The notes beneath the pieces were generated by a model. The model searched no databases. It saw nothing but the letters and a program-made list of their open reading frames with translations, and had not been told where the DNA came from. From the NCBI RefSeq assembly GCF_001887595.1, contig NZ_CP017480.1, forward strand, positions 372,001-436,000: a stretch of 64,000 nucleotides of DNA. The letters run 5' to 3'. The position numbers and the translations under genes were made by a program. The stretch comes from Luteibacter rhizovicinus DSM 16549 (GTDB lineage Bacteria; Pseudomonadota; Gammaproteobacteria; Xanthomonadales; Rhodanobacteraceae). Shown here in pieces: positions 36,669 through 46,108 of this stretch (position 1 is its first letter; the number at the start of each line of letters is the position of its first letter).

Positions 36669-37540
36669 AGTGGCAACCCTCCTCCCAGGTGGGACCGCTC
36701 GGCGAAAAAGCCGATGCGACCCTGAGCACGGGGTTCGGGTTCACCCCATGTATCGACCGACCTGGCCAGATTCTTGAATCCAACTGCAGATCGGCTGCTC
36801 GGCCAGACATCGACCACCGCCGACTGGCGGCGAATCGCCTGGCGCAGGTACTCGTCGTGCGGGACCATCCCCATGAAATCCAAGGAAACATCCAGGAATC
36901 GGTTGGTCACCCGGGACAGTTTCTCGAACAGCTGGCGACCTTCCTGGGCATGGCGGACCATGTTGGCCACGATGCGGAAGCGGTTCACGCCGAACTCCCG
37001 GCTCATGACCTTGATCAGGGCGTAGGCATCGGTCAGCGAGGCCGGCTCGTCGCAGACCACCACCACGACTTCGTCGGAAGCCGCGGCGAACATGGAGACG
37101 CTGTCCGAAATGCCGGCGGCGGTGTCGACGATCAGGTATTCGGGGGCGATCGGGTATTCGTCGAACGCGCGGATGACGGCGGCATGCTCGATATTCGGCA
37201 ACTGCGCCATGCGGCGCGCGCCGGAGGTGGCCGGAATCACCTTCAGGCCATGCGGCGCCTGGAGGATCAGATCCTCGATGCGGCACTCGCCCTCGAGCAT
37301 GTGCCCGAGGTGACGGGTCGGCTGCAGCCCGAGCAGCACGTCGATATTGGCCATGGCCAGATCGGCATCGAGCAGGACGACGTCGCGTCCGCCCATGGCC
37401 AGGGCCATACCGAGGTTGACCGCCACGGTGGTCTTGCCGACGCCGCCCTTGCCGCCCGCGATCGCGATGCTGCGGGTAGGGCGACGGTCGTCAAGCCAGT
37501 TGAGGCCGGCGGCCTGGGTGCTATCGACGTGTGTGGTCAT
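36665..37540 (-). CDS. flhG: FlhG/FleN, MinD-like flagellar number regulator
   Basis: 291 residues. It has the deviant Walker A motif AIAGGKGGVGKTTVAVNLG, switch I DVVLLDADLAMANIDVLLGL and LIVDTAAGISDSV. FlhG limits flagellar number, partly by antagonising FleQ, and acts with FlhF at the pole. The ATG at 37540 gives a short N-terminal extension; GTG 37552 is an alternative. It is followed by fliA with GTGA overlap. Confidence 0.94.
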   Translation of the reverse strand: MTTHVDSTQAAGLNWLDDRRPTRSIAIAGGKGGVGKTTVAVNLGMALAMGGRDVVLLDADLAMANIDVLLGLQPTRHLGHMLEGECRIEDLILQAPHGLKVIPATSGARRMAQLPNIEHAAVIRAFDEYPIAPEYLIVDTAAGISDSVSMFAAASDEVVVVVCDEPASLTDAYALIKVMSREFGVNRFRIVANMVRHAQEGRQLFEKLSRVTNRFLDVSLDFMGMVPHDEYLRQAIRRQSAVVDVWPSSRSAVGFKNLARSVDTWGEPEPRAQGRIGFFAERSHLGGGLPL

Positions 37541-37602
37541 GAAGGAATTCACTGCCGTGAAAGAGTGTGCGGTGGCGGTAGTCACGTTATGCGGTTTCCC
37601 GA

Positions 37603-38955
37603 TCAGGCGAGCGCGGGCGCCGCGGTGCCGAAACGATCGGCAAGTACGGCGTCGTCGGGCTCCTCGTTGCGCTGCTTGAGCAGTTGGGCTGCGAGGCAGA
37701 CCAGCTTGCGCGCATCGGCGGAGGCGATGTCTTCGGGCACACGCTGCCCGTCGGTGGTGTAGTCCAGCGGCATGGCGTGGCGAATGAGTGCCGACAGGGC
37801 GCCGCCGATCAGCGGCGCCTCGTCGAGCTTGGTAAGGATGGCGGTCTGCGGTGACAGCGGCGCGTACGAGCGGATCGCGTTGTCGATCGCCTGGGCCTGC
37901 GCATTGGCGGCGAGCACCAGGCAGACGCGCAGGTTCGAGGTCGCGCGCAGCGTGTCGAACTGCTGCTGCAGCTTGGGATCGTTGCCGGCCATGCCGGCGG
38001 TGTCGACCAGCACGGTGTGCTTGCTGCGCAGCTGGAGAAGCACGTTGCGCAGGCTGTCCGCATCGTGGGCGTTGTACACGCGCACGCCGAGGAGGCGACC
38101 GTAATGCTCGAGCTGCGCGCCGGCACCGATACGGTACTGGTCGGCGCTGATGAGGGCGACGTTGGAAGCGCCGTGGCGAAGGACGGCACGGGCGGCGAGC
38201 TTGGCGATGGTCGTCGTCTTGCCGACGCCGGTGGTACCGACCAGCGCGGTGACGCCGCCGCCGACCGTGTCGAAATTGCGCCCGCTGGTGCGGATGTTGC
38301 GCGAGAGGATGCCCAGCGGCAGGTAACGCGCCTGTTCGGAGGTCATGCCGGCCGGCAGTTCGGCGCACAGCGCGCGAGCCACGTCGCCGTCGATGCCCAG
38401 GCGGGTCATTTCGCGAAGCACGCGAGCGCGCAGCGGCTGATCGCGATCCATCTGGTTCCAGGCCAGCGTGGAAAGCTGGACTTCCAGCATTTCACGCAGG
38501 CTGTTGATCTCGGCACGCACGCCGTTCACGGCGGCGTCGCTGTTCGGGTTGACCGTGGCGGCACGGACCACGTCGGCCACGCTGGACGCGAGGGCGGCGC
38601 TGGACTGGCGCTGCGGTGCATTCGGATTGACCGCTGCGCCCTTGGCGGCACGTTCGACGGCAGCAGCCGTGGCGGCACGTGCCTGATCGATGCGTGCGGC
38701 GCGGTCGCTGTCGCGCGTGGCGCGGATCGGCGCCAGCGCGGCAGCATGCTTCGCAGCGGTCTCTTCGGCGGTCGGCGGTTCGAAGGCGAAACCCGCCTCG
38801 CGAACCAGCGCTTCGTCGTAGTCGAGCGCGGCGATGATTTCGATACCGTCGTCCATCCGACGCGTGGACAGGATCACGGCGTCCGGACCCTGCTCATCGC
38901 GAACCTGGCGCATGGCCTGGCGCATGTCGGCGGCAACGAATCGTTTGATTTTCAT
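37603..38955 (-). CDS. flhF: FlhF, SRP-type GTPase for polar flagellar placement
   Basis: 450 residues. The N-terminal basic segment (MKIKRFVAADMRQAMRQVRD) and an Ala-rich B region precede the NG GTPase domain. That domain has P-loop ALVGTTGVGKTTTIAKLAAR, SADQYRIGAGAQLEHYG, VLVDTAGMAG and LTKLDEA. It recruits early flagellar parts to the pole. It lies between flhA and flhG, the usual polar-flagellate order. Confidence 0.95.
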   Translation of the reverse strand: MKIKRFVAADMRQAMRQVRDEQGPDAVILSTRRMDDGIEIIAALDYDEALVREAGFAFEPPTAEETAAKHAAALAPIRATRDSDRAARIDQARAATAAAVERAAKGAAVNPNAPQRQSSAALASSVADVVRAATVNPNSDAAVNGVRAEINSLREMLEVQLSTLAWNQMDRDQPLRARVLREMTRLGIDGDVARALCAELPAGMTSEQARYLPLGILSRNIRTSGRNFDTVGGGVTALVGTTGVGKTTTIAKLAARAVLRHGASNVALISADQYRIGAGAQLEHYGRLLGVRVYNAHDADSLRNVLLQLRSKHTVLVDTAGMAGNDPKLQQQFDTLRATSNLRVCLVLAANAQAQAIDNAIRSYAPLSPQTAILTKLDEAPLIGGALSALIRHAMPLDYTTDGQRVPEDIASADARKLVCLAAQLLKQRNEEPDDAVLADRFGTAAPALA

Positions 38956-38972
38956 GCGTTAGCTCCTCTGTC

Positions 38973-41084
38973 CTATCGTCCGAGGGCCGTCACCAGCTTG
39001 ACGCGGCGGTTGTCCGGGACCTCGTTATAGGCGAGTACATGCAGGTTTTGGGCCACATGCCGAGTGAAGCGTGAAAGCCAGGGACGAAGTGCCGGCGAGA
39101 CCAGCAGGACGGCCGGTTCGCCGGCCGCTTCCTGACGTCGCGCGGCCTCCGCCACGTTCTGCTGGAGACGATCGGCCAGACCCGGCTCGATCGCCGCACC
39201 GGCGGGACCACCACCCTGTAGGGACTGCAGAAGAATCTGCTCCAGTTCCGGCGCCAAAGTAATGACGGGGACCTCAGTTCCGAGCCCGGCGATCTCCTGC
39301 ACGATCTGTCGGCCAAGGGTGACGCGCACACTGGCCGCGAGGACGCCGGGATCCTGACTCTGGCCAGCATGCTCGGCCAGCGACTCGACGATGCCGCGGA
39401 AGTTACGAATCGGCACGCGCTCGGCGAGCAGGTTCTGCAGCACCTTGACCACCGCACCGAGCGACAGGCGCTTGGGCACCAGGTCTTCGACGAGCTTCGG
39501 CGTCTGCTGGGCGAGGCGGTCGAGCAGCTGCTGCACGTCCTGGTGGCCGATGAGTTCGTGGGCGTGGTTCTGCAGGATGTGCGAGAGGTGGGTGGCGATC
39601 ACCGTGGCCGGGTCGACCACCGTGTAGCCCAGCGTCTGCGCATGCTCACGCAGGCCGGGCTCGATCCATACGGCGTCGAGGCCGAAGGCCGGATCGCGGG
39701 TGGCAATACCGTTGATCGTCCCGTGCACGCGGCCCGGATCGATGGCCAGCATGCGCTCGGTGTGAATTTCGGCTTCGCCCATCGGTACGCCCATCAGCGA
39801 GATGCGATACCCGTGTGGCGAGAGGTCGAGGTTGTCGCGAATGTGTACGGACGGAACCAGGAAGCCCAGCTCCTGCGAGAGCTTGCGGCGCACCGACTTG
39901 ATCCGCGCCATGAGTTCACCGCCCTGCGCCTTGTCGACCAGCGGGATCAGGCGGTAGCCGACCTCCAGGCCGATCGTGTCGACCTGGGCCACGTCTTCCC
40001 ACGAGAGTTCGAGACGTTCGCCGGGCGGCGTCGATTCCAGCGCAAGCTCCGTGCCCGGTGCCGTGGCGTCGGCGGGCGTCCCACCGTCGGCGAGGCGATC
40101 CTTGTTCTGCTGCAGCTTCCAGGCGCCGAAACCGGCACCGGCGGCGAGCAACAGGAACGGCAGGTTCGGCATGCCCGGAACCAGGCCCATCGCGCCGAGC
40201 ACGGCAGCCGCCACGGCCAGCGCCTTCGGCTGGCCGAAGAGCTGCCCCATCACGTGCTTGCCCATTTCCTGGGACTTGGACACGCGGGTGACGATGACCG
40301 CCGTGGCGATCGAGAGCATCAGGCCCGGCACCTGGGCGACCAGGCCATCGCCGATGGTCAGCAGGGTGTACGTGCGTGCCGCCTCCGAGGCAGATAGGCC
40401 GTGCTGCAGCATGCCGATGAAAAAGCCGCCGATGATGTTGATCGCGAGGATCAGCATGCCGGCCGTGGCGTCGCCGCGCACGAACTTGGATGCACCGTCC
40501 ATCGAACCGTAGAAGTCGGCTTCCTCGCGCACTTCCTGACGGCGCTCGCGCGCCTGTTCCTGGGTGAGCAGGCCGGCATTGAGATCGGCATCGATCGCCA
40601 TCTGCTTGCCGGGCATGGCGTCGAGGGTGAAGCGCGCAGTCACTTCCGAGACGCGCGTGGCGCCCTTGGTCACGACCACGAAGTTGATGATGGTGAGGAT
40701 GGCGAACACCACGAAACCGACGGCGAAGTTTCCGCCGATGACGAACTCGCCGAAGGCCTCGATCACCTTGCCGGCCGCACCCGGGCCGTTGTGGCCGTGC
40801 AGCAGGACGACGCGGGTGGAGGCGATGTTCAACGCCAGGCGCAGCAAGGTGGCGAACAGCACCACGGTCGGGAACGAGGCCAGTTCCAGCGGGCGCATCA
40901 CGTACATGGTGGCCAGCAGGATCACCAGGGACAACGCGATGTTGAAGGTGAACAGCAGGTCGAGCATGAACGGGGGCAGCGGCAGCATGAGCATGCCGAG
41001 CATCACCAGCATCACCACCGGCGCGGCAATGCCCCGCCGGCCGATCTGGCGGAACGTGCCCATGAGCGTGGTCGTAGCTGCCAT
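38973..41084 (-). CDS. flhA: FlhA, flagellar export gate protein
   Basis: 703 residues. Eight N-terminal transmembrane helices (about 20-310) include the FHIPEP-type signature region (RFTLDAMPGKQMAIDADLNA). A large cytosolic domain binds substrate-chaperone complexes. It forms the nonameric export ring coupled to proton flow. The ATG at 41084 is favoured; a GTG at 41090 overlapping the flhB stop is possible. Confidence 0.96.
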   Translation of the reverse strand: MAATTTLMGTFRQIGRRGIAAPVVMLVMLGMLMLPLPPFMLDLLFTFNIALSLVILLATMYVMRPLELASFPTVVLFATLLRLALNIASTRVVLLHGHNGPGAAGKVIEAFGEFVIGGNFAVGFVVFAILTIINFVVVTKGATRVSEVTARFTLDAMPGKQMAIDADLNAGLLTQEQARERRQEVREEADFYGSMDGASKFVRGDATAGMLILAINIIGGFFIGMLQHGLSASEAARTYTLLTIGDGLVAQVPGLMLSIATAVIVTRVSKSQEMGKHVMGQLFGQPKALAVAAAVLGAMGLVPGMPNLPFLLLAAGAGFGAWKLQQNKDRLADGGTPADATAPGTELALESTPPGERLELSWEDVAQVDTIGLEVGYRLIPLVDKAQGGELMARIKSVRRKLSQELGFLVPSVHIRDNLDLSPHGYRISLMGVPMGEAEIHTERMLAIDPGRVHGTINGIATRDPAFGLDAVWIEPGLREHAQTLGYTVVDPATVIATHLSHILQNHAHELIGHQDVQQLLDRLAQQTPKLVEDLVPKRLSLGAVVKVLQNLLAERVPIRNFRGIVESLAEHAGQSQDPGVLAASVRVTLGRQIVQEIAGLGTEVPVITLAPELEQILLQSLQGGGPAGAAIEPGLADRLQQNVAEAARRQEAAGEPAVLLVSPALRPWLSRFTRHVAQNLHVLAYNEVPDNRRVKLVTALGR

Positions 41085-41086
41085 CG

Positions 41087-42229
41087 TCACTTATCCATAC
41101 GGTAGGGGCCGAGCAGTTCAGGATCGATGTCCTGCACGGGTAGATCGGGCGGGAGGTCGCCAACGGCGATCGCCTGCTTCAGGCGGAACACATAGGCCAG
41201 GATCTGGGCGACGGCGACATATAGCGCCGAGGGGATCTCGCGACCGACTTCCGTCGTTGCATACAAGGCGCGTGCCAACGGCGCCGCTTCCACCACAGGA
41301 ACTTTCGCGGCACCGGCCACATCGCGGATTTGCTGGGCCAGGACGTCCACACCCTTTGCCACGACTCGCGGCGCGCCCATTTTTACGTCGTCGTACTTGA
41401 GGGCGACGGCGAAGTGGGTCGGGTTGACCACGATCACGTCCGCCGTAGGAACGTCTTCCATCATCCGGCGGCGAGCCATCTGGTGCTGCATCTGACGGAT
41501 TTTCGACTTCAGTTCCGGACTGCCTTCGCTTTCCTTGTGCTCGTCCTTCACTTCCTGCTTGGTCATGCGCATCTTCTTGGTGAAGCTGAAGGCCTGCCAG
41601 GGTGCATCCACCAGGGCGATCAGTCCCAGGGCACAGGCGAAGATCAGTGACGCCTGGCCCAGGACGCTGAAGGTGTGGGCGATGCCATCCTTGACCGGCC
41701 CGCTGCCTACTGCGTACATCTCCTTCGTGGTGCGATTGAGGTACCAGACCAGTGCGCCGCCGATCAGGAGCAGCTTGAGCAACGACTTGCCCAGCTCGAC
41801 CAGTCCGTTCATGGATACCAGGCGACCGAAGCCCTTGATCGGGTCGAGACGATCGAACTTCGGTACCAGCGCTTCGAGCGAGAAATTCAGCCCGCCCATG
41901 AGCGCGGGCGCGGCGACCGCGGCCACGGCGGTCACCGTGAAGACCGGGCCGAGCAGCTTCAGGCCCTCGCCCGCGGCAGTCATCAGCGCATGGCTGATGC
42001 CGTTGGCGGCGAACAGGTCGTCGCGACCGTAACGCAGGCCCACGTGCATGATGTTCGACGCGTGCACGGCCATCTGGTCGCGCGAGGCGATCATCGTGGT
42101 CACGCCGGCGAGCACGACCACGGCGGTGGACAGATCGCGCGAACGCGGCAGATCGCCCTTTTCACGAGCCTCGCGAAGTCGTTTGTCACTAGGTGATTCG
42201 GTTTTGTCTTCCTGGTCGGACTCGCTCAT
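41087..42229 (-). CDS. flhB: FlhB, export gate and substrate-specificity switch
   Basis: 380 residues. Four transmembrane helices follow the amphipathic start (MSESDQEDKTESPSDKRLRE). The cytosolic domain has the autocleavage site VVNPTHFAVALKY. It switches export from hook to filament substrates together with FliK. The start overlaps the fliR stop (ATGA). Confidence 0.96.
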   Translation of the reverse strand: MSESDQEDKTESPSDKRLREAREKGDLPRSRDLSTAVVVLAGVTTMIASRDQMAVHASNIMHVGLRYGRDDLFAANGISHALMTAAGEGLKLLGPVFTVTAVAAVAAPALMGGLNFSLEALVPKFDRLDPIKGFGRLVSMNGLVELGKSLLKLLLIGGALVWYLNRTTKEMYAVGSGPVKDGIAHTFSVLGQASLIFACALGLIALVDAPWQAFSFTKKMRMTKQEVKDEHKESEGSPELKSKIRQMQHQMARRRMMEDVPTADVIVVNPTHFAVALKYDDVKMGAPRVVAKGVDVLAQQIRDVAGAAKVPVVEAAPLARALYATTEVGREIPSALYVAVAQILAYVFRLKQAIAVGDLPPDLPVQDIDPELLGPYRMDK

Positions 42230-43005
42230 GGCGACGACCTCCCGACCAACTGGCGCATGGCTTCCCAGGCGTCGGTCTGCAGCGAATCCCAGGCGCTGGG
42301 CAGGCCGCGCAGGGCCAGCCACACGGCGATGATGCCCAGGCAGATGGTGATCGGAAAACCGACCGCGAACAGGTTCATCGATGGCGCCGAACGGCTGATC
42401 GCGCCGAAGCCCAGGTTGACCACGAGCACGGCGGTGAGCGCCGGCAAGGCGACGCGAACGGCACCCGCGAACAGGTGGCTGGCAAACTGAAGCACGCCCC
42501 AGATGCCGTCCGCGCCGATGCCGTGATCGCTCACCGGCATGCTGCGGAAGCTGTCGGCGAGCAGGCCGATCAGTTGCAGGTGGCCGTTCATCACCAGGAA
42601 CAGCAAGGTCACGATCATCGTATAGAACTGGCTGAGCACCGGCGTGGTGCCGCCAAGGCCGGGGTTCAGCACCTCGGCGAAGCCCAGGCTCATGGCCTGC
42701 GAAACGAACTGGCCACCGAAGGCCACGGCCTCGAACACCAGCTTGAGCAGGAAACCGAGCGCCGCACCGATCAGGACCTGCTGGGCCAGCGTCGCCACGC
42801 CCTGCGCCGACAGCGGCCGAAGCTCCATCGGTGCCAGCGGCGCAAGCAACACCGTGAGCATGACGGCCAGGCCCATCTTGATGCGCGGCGGGACCGTGTT
42901 CGCGCTCAGCACCGGCGCGACGAGCAGCAGGCCGGAAATGCGGGCCAACGCCCAGCACGCCCCGCCCACCCACCCCTCGAGCTGGTTCAGGTCGATCGGC
43001 ATCAA
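42226..43005 (-). CDS. fliR: FliR, flagellar export gate subunit
   Basis: 259 residues, strongly hydrophobic with about six membrane segments. Typical are GLLLVAPVLSANTVPPRIKM near the N-terminus and the GGQFVSQAMSLGFAEVLNP stretch. With FliP and FliQ it builds the helical export channel. It overlaps fliQ and flhB by 4 bp each. Confidence 0.95.
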   Translation of the reverse strand: MMPIDLNQLEGWVGGACWALARISGLLLVAPVLSANTVPPRIKMGLAVMLTVLLAPLAPMELRPLSAQGVATLAQQVLIGAALGFLLKLVFEAVAFGGQFVSQAMSLGFAEVLNPGLGGTTPVLSQFYTMIVTLLFLVMNGHLQLIGLLADSFRSMPVSDHGIGADGIWGVLQFASHLFAGAVRVALPALTAVLVVNLGFGAISRSAPSMNLFAVGFPITICLGIIAVWLALRGLPSAWDSLQTDAWEAMRQLVGRSSP

Positions 43006-43271
43006 CGCACCGCCTGGGGCAGGCTTTCGATCAGGGTGCGGGTGAAGGTCACGAGCGTGCGCAGCATCCAGGGGCCGGTGATGATCATCACCAGGGCCAT
43101 GGAGATCAGCTTCGGAATGAAGCTGAGGGTCTGTTCGTTGATCTGCGTGGCCGCCTGGATCATGCCGACGATCAGGCCGACGGCCAGCGCGGTGAGCAGC
43201 AGCGGTGCGCCGACCAGCATGGCGATGTGCAGGGCCTGCTGACCGAAGGCGATGACCGACTCGGGCGTCAT
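43002..43271 (-). CDS. fliQ: FliQ, flagellar export gate subunit
   Basis: 89 residues, two transmembrane helices (LVGAPLLLTALAVGLIVGMI and FIPKLISMALVMIITGPWML). Length and the central QAATQINEQTLSFIPK motif are typical. It overlaps its neighbours by 4 bp on both sides, within the fliP-fliQ-fliR-flhB chain. Confidence 0.96.
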   Translation of the reverse strand: MTPESVIAFGQQALHIAMLVGAPLLLTALAVGLIVGMIQAATQINEQTLSFIPKLISMALVMIITGPWMLRTLVTFTRTLIESLPQAVR

Positions 43272-44026
43272 TGGTAGAAGCTCCCCGCCAGCGTGCCCAG
43301 CAGCAGTGTCCAGCCGTCGACGAGGACGAACAGCATGATCTTGAAAGGCAGCGAGATGATCATCGGCGAGACCATCATCATGCCCATCGACATCAGCACG
43401 CTGGCCACGACCAGGTCGATGATCAGGAACGGGATGAACAGCAGGAAGCCCATCTGGAACGCGGTCTTCAGCTCACTGGTCACGAACGCAGGCAAGGCCA
43501 CGCGGTAAGGCACGGAGTCTTTGTCGGCATACGGCTGCTCGCCAGCGAGCTTGGTGAACAGCTGGAGATCCGGCTCACGTGTCTGGTCGAGCATGAAGTG
43601 ACGGAACGGCGCGGCAGCCAGTGGCACGGCATCCTGCACGGTCATCTGGCCATCCATGTACGGCTTGATGCCCGTGTCGTAGGCCTTGTTGATCACCGGC
43701 GACATCACGAACAGGGTGAGGAAAAGCGACAGGCCGATGATGACCTGGTTCGGCGGCGTGCTGTTGGTACCGAGCGCCTGGCGCAGAAAGCCGAGCACGA
43801 TGACGATGCGGGTGAACGAGGTCATCATCAGCAGGATCGCCGGGAGGACCGTCAGCGCCGTCATCAGCGCCAGCATCTGGATCGATAGCGACCAGTTCTG
43901 GCTGCCATTCGCGCCCGGCTGCACGTTCAGCAGCTGGATGCCCGGCGGCGGAAGCGGATCGGCGGCGGACGCCACCATGGGCGCGAGAAGCAGCACGATG
44001 AAGACAAACCACGACCAGCCGCGCAT
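43268..44026 (-). CDS. fliP: FliP, flagellar export gate subunit
   Basis: 252 residues. A signal-like N-terminal helix (MRGWSWFVFIVLLLAPMVAS) precedes the FliP core with LTALTVLPAILLMMTSFTRI, VIVLGFLRQALGTNSTPPNQ and MSMGMMMVSPMIISLPFKIM. The ATG at 44026 is chosen. The frame stays open to 44095, but those 23 codons would include a translated REP and overlap fliO, and have no family similarity. Confidence 0.95.
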   Translation of the reverse strand: MRGWSWFVFIVLLLAPMVASAADPLPPPGIQLLNVQPGANGSQNWSLSIQMLALMTALTVLPAILLMMTSFTRIVIVLGFLRQALGTNSTPPNQVIIGLSLFLTLFVMSPVINKAYDTGIKPYMDGQMTVQDAVPLAAAPFRHFMLDQTREPDLQLFTKLAGEQPYADKDSVPYRVALPAFVTSELKTAFQMGFLLFIPFLIIDLVVASVLMSMGMMMVSPMIISLPFKIMLFVLVDGWTLLLGTLAGSFYQ

Positions 44027-44043
44027 CGTGCGGGACGGCTTTC

Positions 44044-44067
44044 TGTGGGAGCGGGCTTCGCCCGCGA
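44044..44067. repeat. REP variant between fliO and fliP
   Basis: TGTGGGAGCGGGCTTCGCCC plus GCGA, a REP with a GCGGGC-TTC-GCCCGC stem. It fills the 53-bp gap between the fliO stop and the fliP start, otherwise one of very few gaps in this part of the operon. Confidence 0.8.
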
Positions 44068-44079
44068 TAGCCCCCCCGA

Positions 44080-44529
44080 TCACGACCGCTTCCATTGATT
44101 CAGCACGTCACGAAAACCACGCATCGTCGGCGCGTTAGCCGCCGGGGTAGCGTCGTCCTGCACCGGCGTGGCCAGGACGTGCAGCGTGCGCAAACCCCCG
44201 GTGGGCGAGGCGCCGACCAGCAGCTGCGTGCCGCCGACTTCGAGCAGCATGACTTTTTCCTTGATACCGACCGGCATCGTTTCGATGACGCGAATCTTCC
44301 GGCCGCCGGGACGCACGCGGACCTGCGCGCGGCGGCTAAGCCAACCGACGAAGAAAATGAGTGCGACGACGCCGAGCAGGCTGATCAGCACGCGGACCAG
44401 CTCCGCGCCCGAATCCACTGCCGGGGCGGCGACCGACGGGGCCACCGGAGCGACCACAGGGGCCGCCATCAGGGCGCAGGAAAGGAAGCCACCGGCGAGG
44501 GCGGCGACGGTACGGCGCATGTCGATCAC
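44080..44529 (-). CDS. fliO: FliO, export-gate assembly protein
   Basis: 149 residues. A signal-like N-terminal segment and Ala/Pro/Val-rich stretch precede one transmembrane helix (VRVLISLLGVVALIFFVGWL). The cytosolic domain has VRPGGRKIRVIETMPVGIKE and VMLLEVGGTQLLVGASPTG. It helps assemble the FliP ring. GTG 44529 overlaps the fliN stop; ATG 44520 is the alternative. Confidence 0.9.
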   Translation of the reverse strand: MIDMRRTVAALAGGFLSCALMAAPVVAPVAPSVAAPAVDSGAELVRVLISLLGVVALIFFVGWLSRRAQVRVRPGGRKIRVIETMPVGIKEKVMLLEVGGTQLLVGASPTGGLRTLHVLATPVQDDATPAANAPTMRGFRDVLNQWKRS

Positions 44530-44864
44530 CGCAGTTTGCGGACGCGCTCGGCCGGACTGATCACGTCGGTCAGCCGGATACCGAACTTTTCGTTGATCAC
44601 GACGACTTCGCCGTGGGCGACCAGGGTGCCGTTGACGAAGACGTCGAGCGGCTCACCCGCGGCGCGATCGAGCTCGACCACCGAGCCCTGGTTCAGCTGC
44701 AGCAGGTTGCGAATGCTGATCTTGGTGCGACCGACCTCCATCGCCATCGTGACCGGCACGTCCAGGATGACGTCGAGGTTGACCTCGGCGCCCAGGCCCA
44801 TCGACTTGTGCAGGCTCGCCTCGTTGGCGCCTTCGATCTCTTCGAGCGTGGTCGGTTCGTTCAT
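44526..44864 (-). CDS. fliN: FliN, C-ring switch protein
   Basis: 112 residues, one SpoA domain: VNLDVILDVPVTMAMEVGRT, then ISIRNLLQLNQGSVVELDR and GEVVVINEKFGIRLTDVIS. It forms the base of the C-ring with FliM and takes part in docking of the export ATPase complex. There is a 206-bp gap to fliM upstream, unusual in this operon. Confidence 0.95.
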   Translation of the reverse strand: MNEPTTLEEIEGANEASLHKSMGLGAEVNLDVILDVPVTMAMEVGRTKISIRNLLQLNQGSVVELDRAAGEPLDVFVNGTLVAHGEVVVINEKFGIRLTDVISPAERVRKLR

Positions 44865-45009
44865 GTCGGTTCCGGTGATCGCGTTGCTGGGGTATGTACC
44901 CCCTGAAGCAAACGGCGTGCCATGGATTCGGCGACCGGATGACGGTGAATTTTTTGTGTTTTTTCAGGTGGTTGGCGGGGCACCGCCGCTCACCCTTGCC
45001 GACCGGAAA

Positions 45010-45070
45010 CCGTCACTTGTCGGAAAGCTGACGCGTGACGGCAGTTGCGTGCGGTGACGGTCAGTTGACG
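45010..45070. other. GTCAC/GTGAC inverted repeats in fliM-fliN gap
   Basis: Within the 206-bp gap, CCGTCAC (45010-45016) pairs with GTGACGG (45035-45041), and further GTGACGG and GACGTCAC follow up to the fliM stop. The rest of the gap shows no gene. It may be a hairpin affecting fliN translation or a binding region; no sigma-54 or sigma-28 site was seen here. Confidence 0.35.
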
Positions 45071-46093
45071 TCACACCAGCTCAGGCATTGGCTCGGTCGT
45101 GGTGATCGGCATGGCCTTGGTCTCGCCGCGCTTGCGCATCAGCGAATCGAACTGGATGGCCTTGTTGCCGTTGGAGTTGGCCATGCGGCCACGGAAGATC
45201 GGCACGTCCTCGGCGAAGATCGTGGCGAACTCCGGCAGGCTGATCGGAATGACATCGCCCTTGCGCAGGTGCAGGAAGTCGCCGATGGTCAGGCGCGCCT
45301 CGGCCAGCATGGAGGTCACCTCCACTTCCGCATCGAGGATTTCCTCGTGCAGGTTCTGGATCCAGCGCTCGTCGCGCTCGGCCCGGTCACTCTGCACGCC
45401 GGCATCGAGCAACTCGCGGATCGGCTCGACCATCGAATACGGCAGGGTCAGGTGCACTTCGCCGCCGCCGCCGTCGAGCTCGATATGGAAACGCGAGACG
45501 ACCACCGTCTCCGTCGGGCTGACGATGTTCGCGAACTGCGGATTGATCTCGGAGTTGAGAAACTCGAACTGCATCTTCAGTACAGGCGCCCAGGCTTCGG
45601 CCATGGCCGTGAAGGCTTCCTGCAGCACGATCTGGATCACGCGGTTCTCGGTCGGGGTAAAGTCCCGACCTTCGATACGTGCGTGATAGCGGCCATCGCC
45701 ACCGAAGAAATTGTCGATGACGGTGAACACCAGGCGCGGCTCGAACACCATCAGCGCGGTGCCGCGAAGCGGCTTGATGCGGATCAGGTTGAGGTTGCTC
45801 GGCACGGCCAGCGAGTGTACGTACTCGTTGAACTTGGTCATCTTCACACCAAGCACCGAGACTTCGCAGGACTTGCGCAACACGTTGAACAGGTTGGCGC
45901 GGAAATAACGGGCGAAACGGTCGTTGACCATTTCCAGGGTCGGCAGGCGTCCGCGGACGATCCGGTCCTGCTGGGTGAAGTCGTAGTCGTGAATGCCACC
46001 GGGCGGCGGAAGCTCGATCTCGGTTTCGACCGCACCGCCTTCCACGCCCGCCAGGAGGGCGTCGATTTCTTCCTGGGTAAGGATGTCACTCAT
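45071..46093 (-). CDS. fliM: FliM, C-ring switch protein
   Basis: 340 residues. The N-terminal CheY-P-binding peptide is LTQEEIDALLAG. The middle CheC-like domain and C-terminal SpoA domain (DVPIFRGRMANSNGNKAIQF) follow. CheY-P binding here starts the rotation switch. It lies 15 bp after fliL. Confidence 0.96.
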   Translation of the reverse strand: MSDILTQEEIDALLAGVEGGAVETEIELPPPGGIHDYDFTQQDRIVRGRLPTLEMVNDRFARYFRANLFNVLRKSCEVSVLGVKMTKFNEYVHSLAVPSNLNLIRIKPLRGTALMVFEPRLVFTVIDNFFGGDGRYHARIEGRDFTPTENRVIQIVLQEAFTAMAEAWAPVLKMQFEFLNSEINPQFANIVSPTETVVVSRFHIELDGGGGEVHLTLPYSMVEPIRELLDAGVQSDRAERDERWIQNLHEEILDAEVEVTSMLAEARLTIGDFLHLRKGDVIPISLPEFATIFAEDVPIFRGRMANSNGNKAIQFDSLMRKRGETKAMPITTTEPMPELV

Positions 46094-46108
46094 GGCCGAA
46101 GCGTCCCG

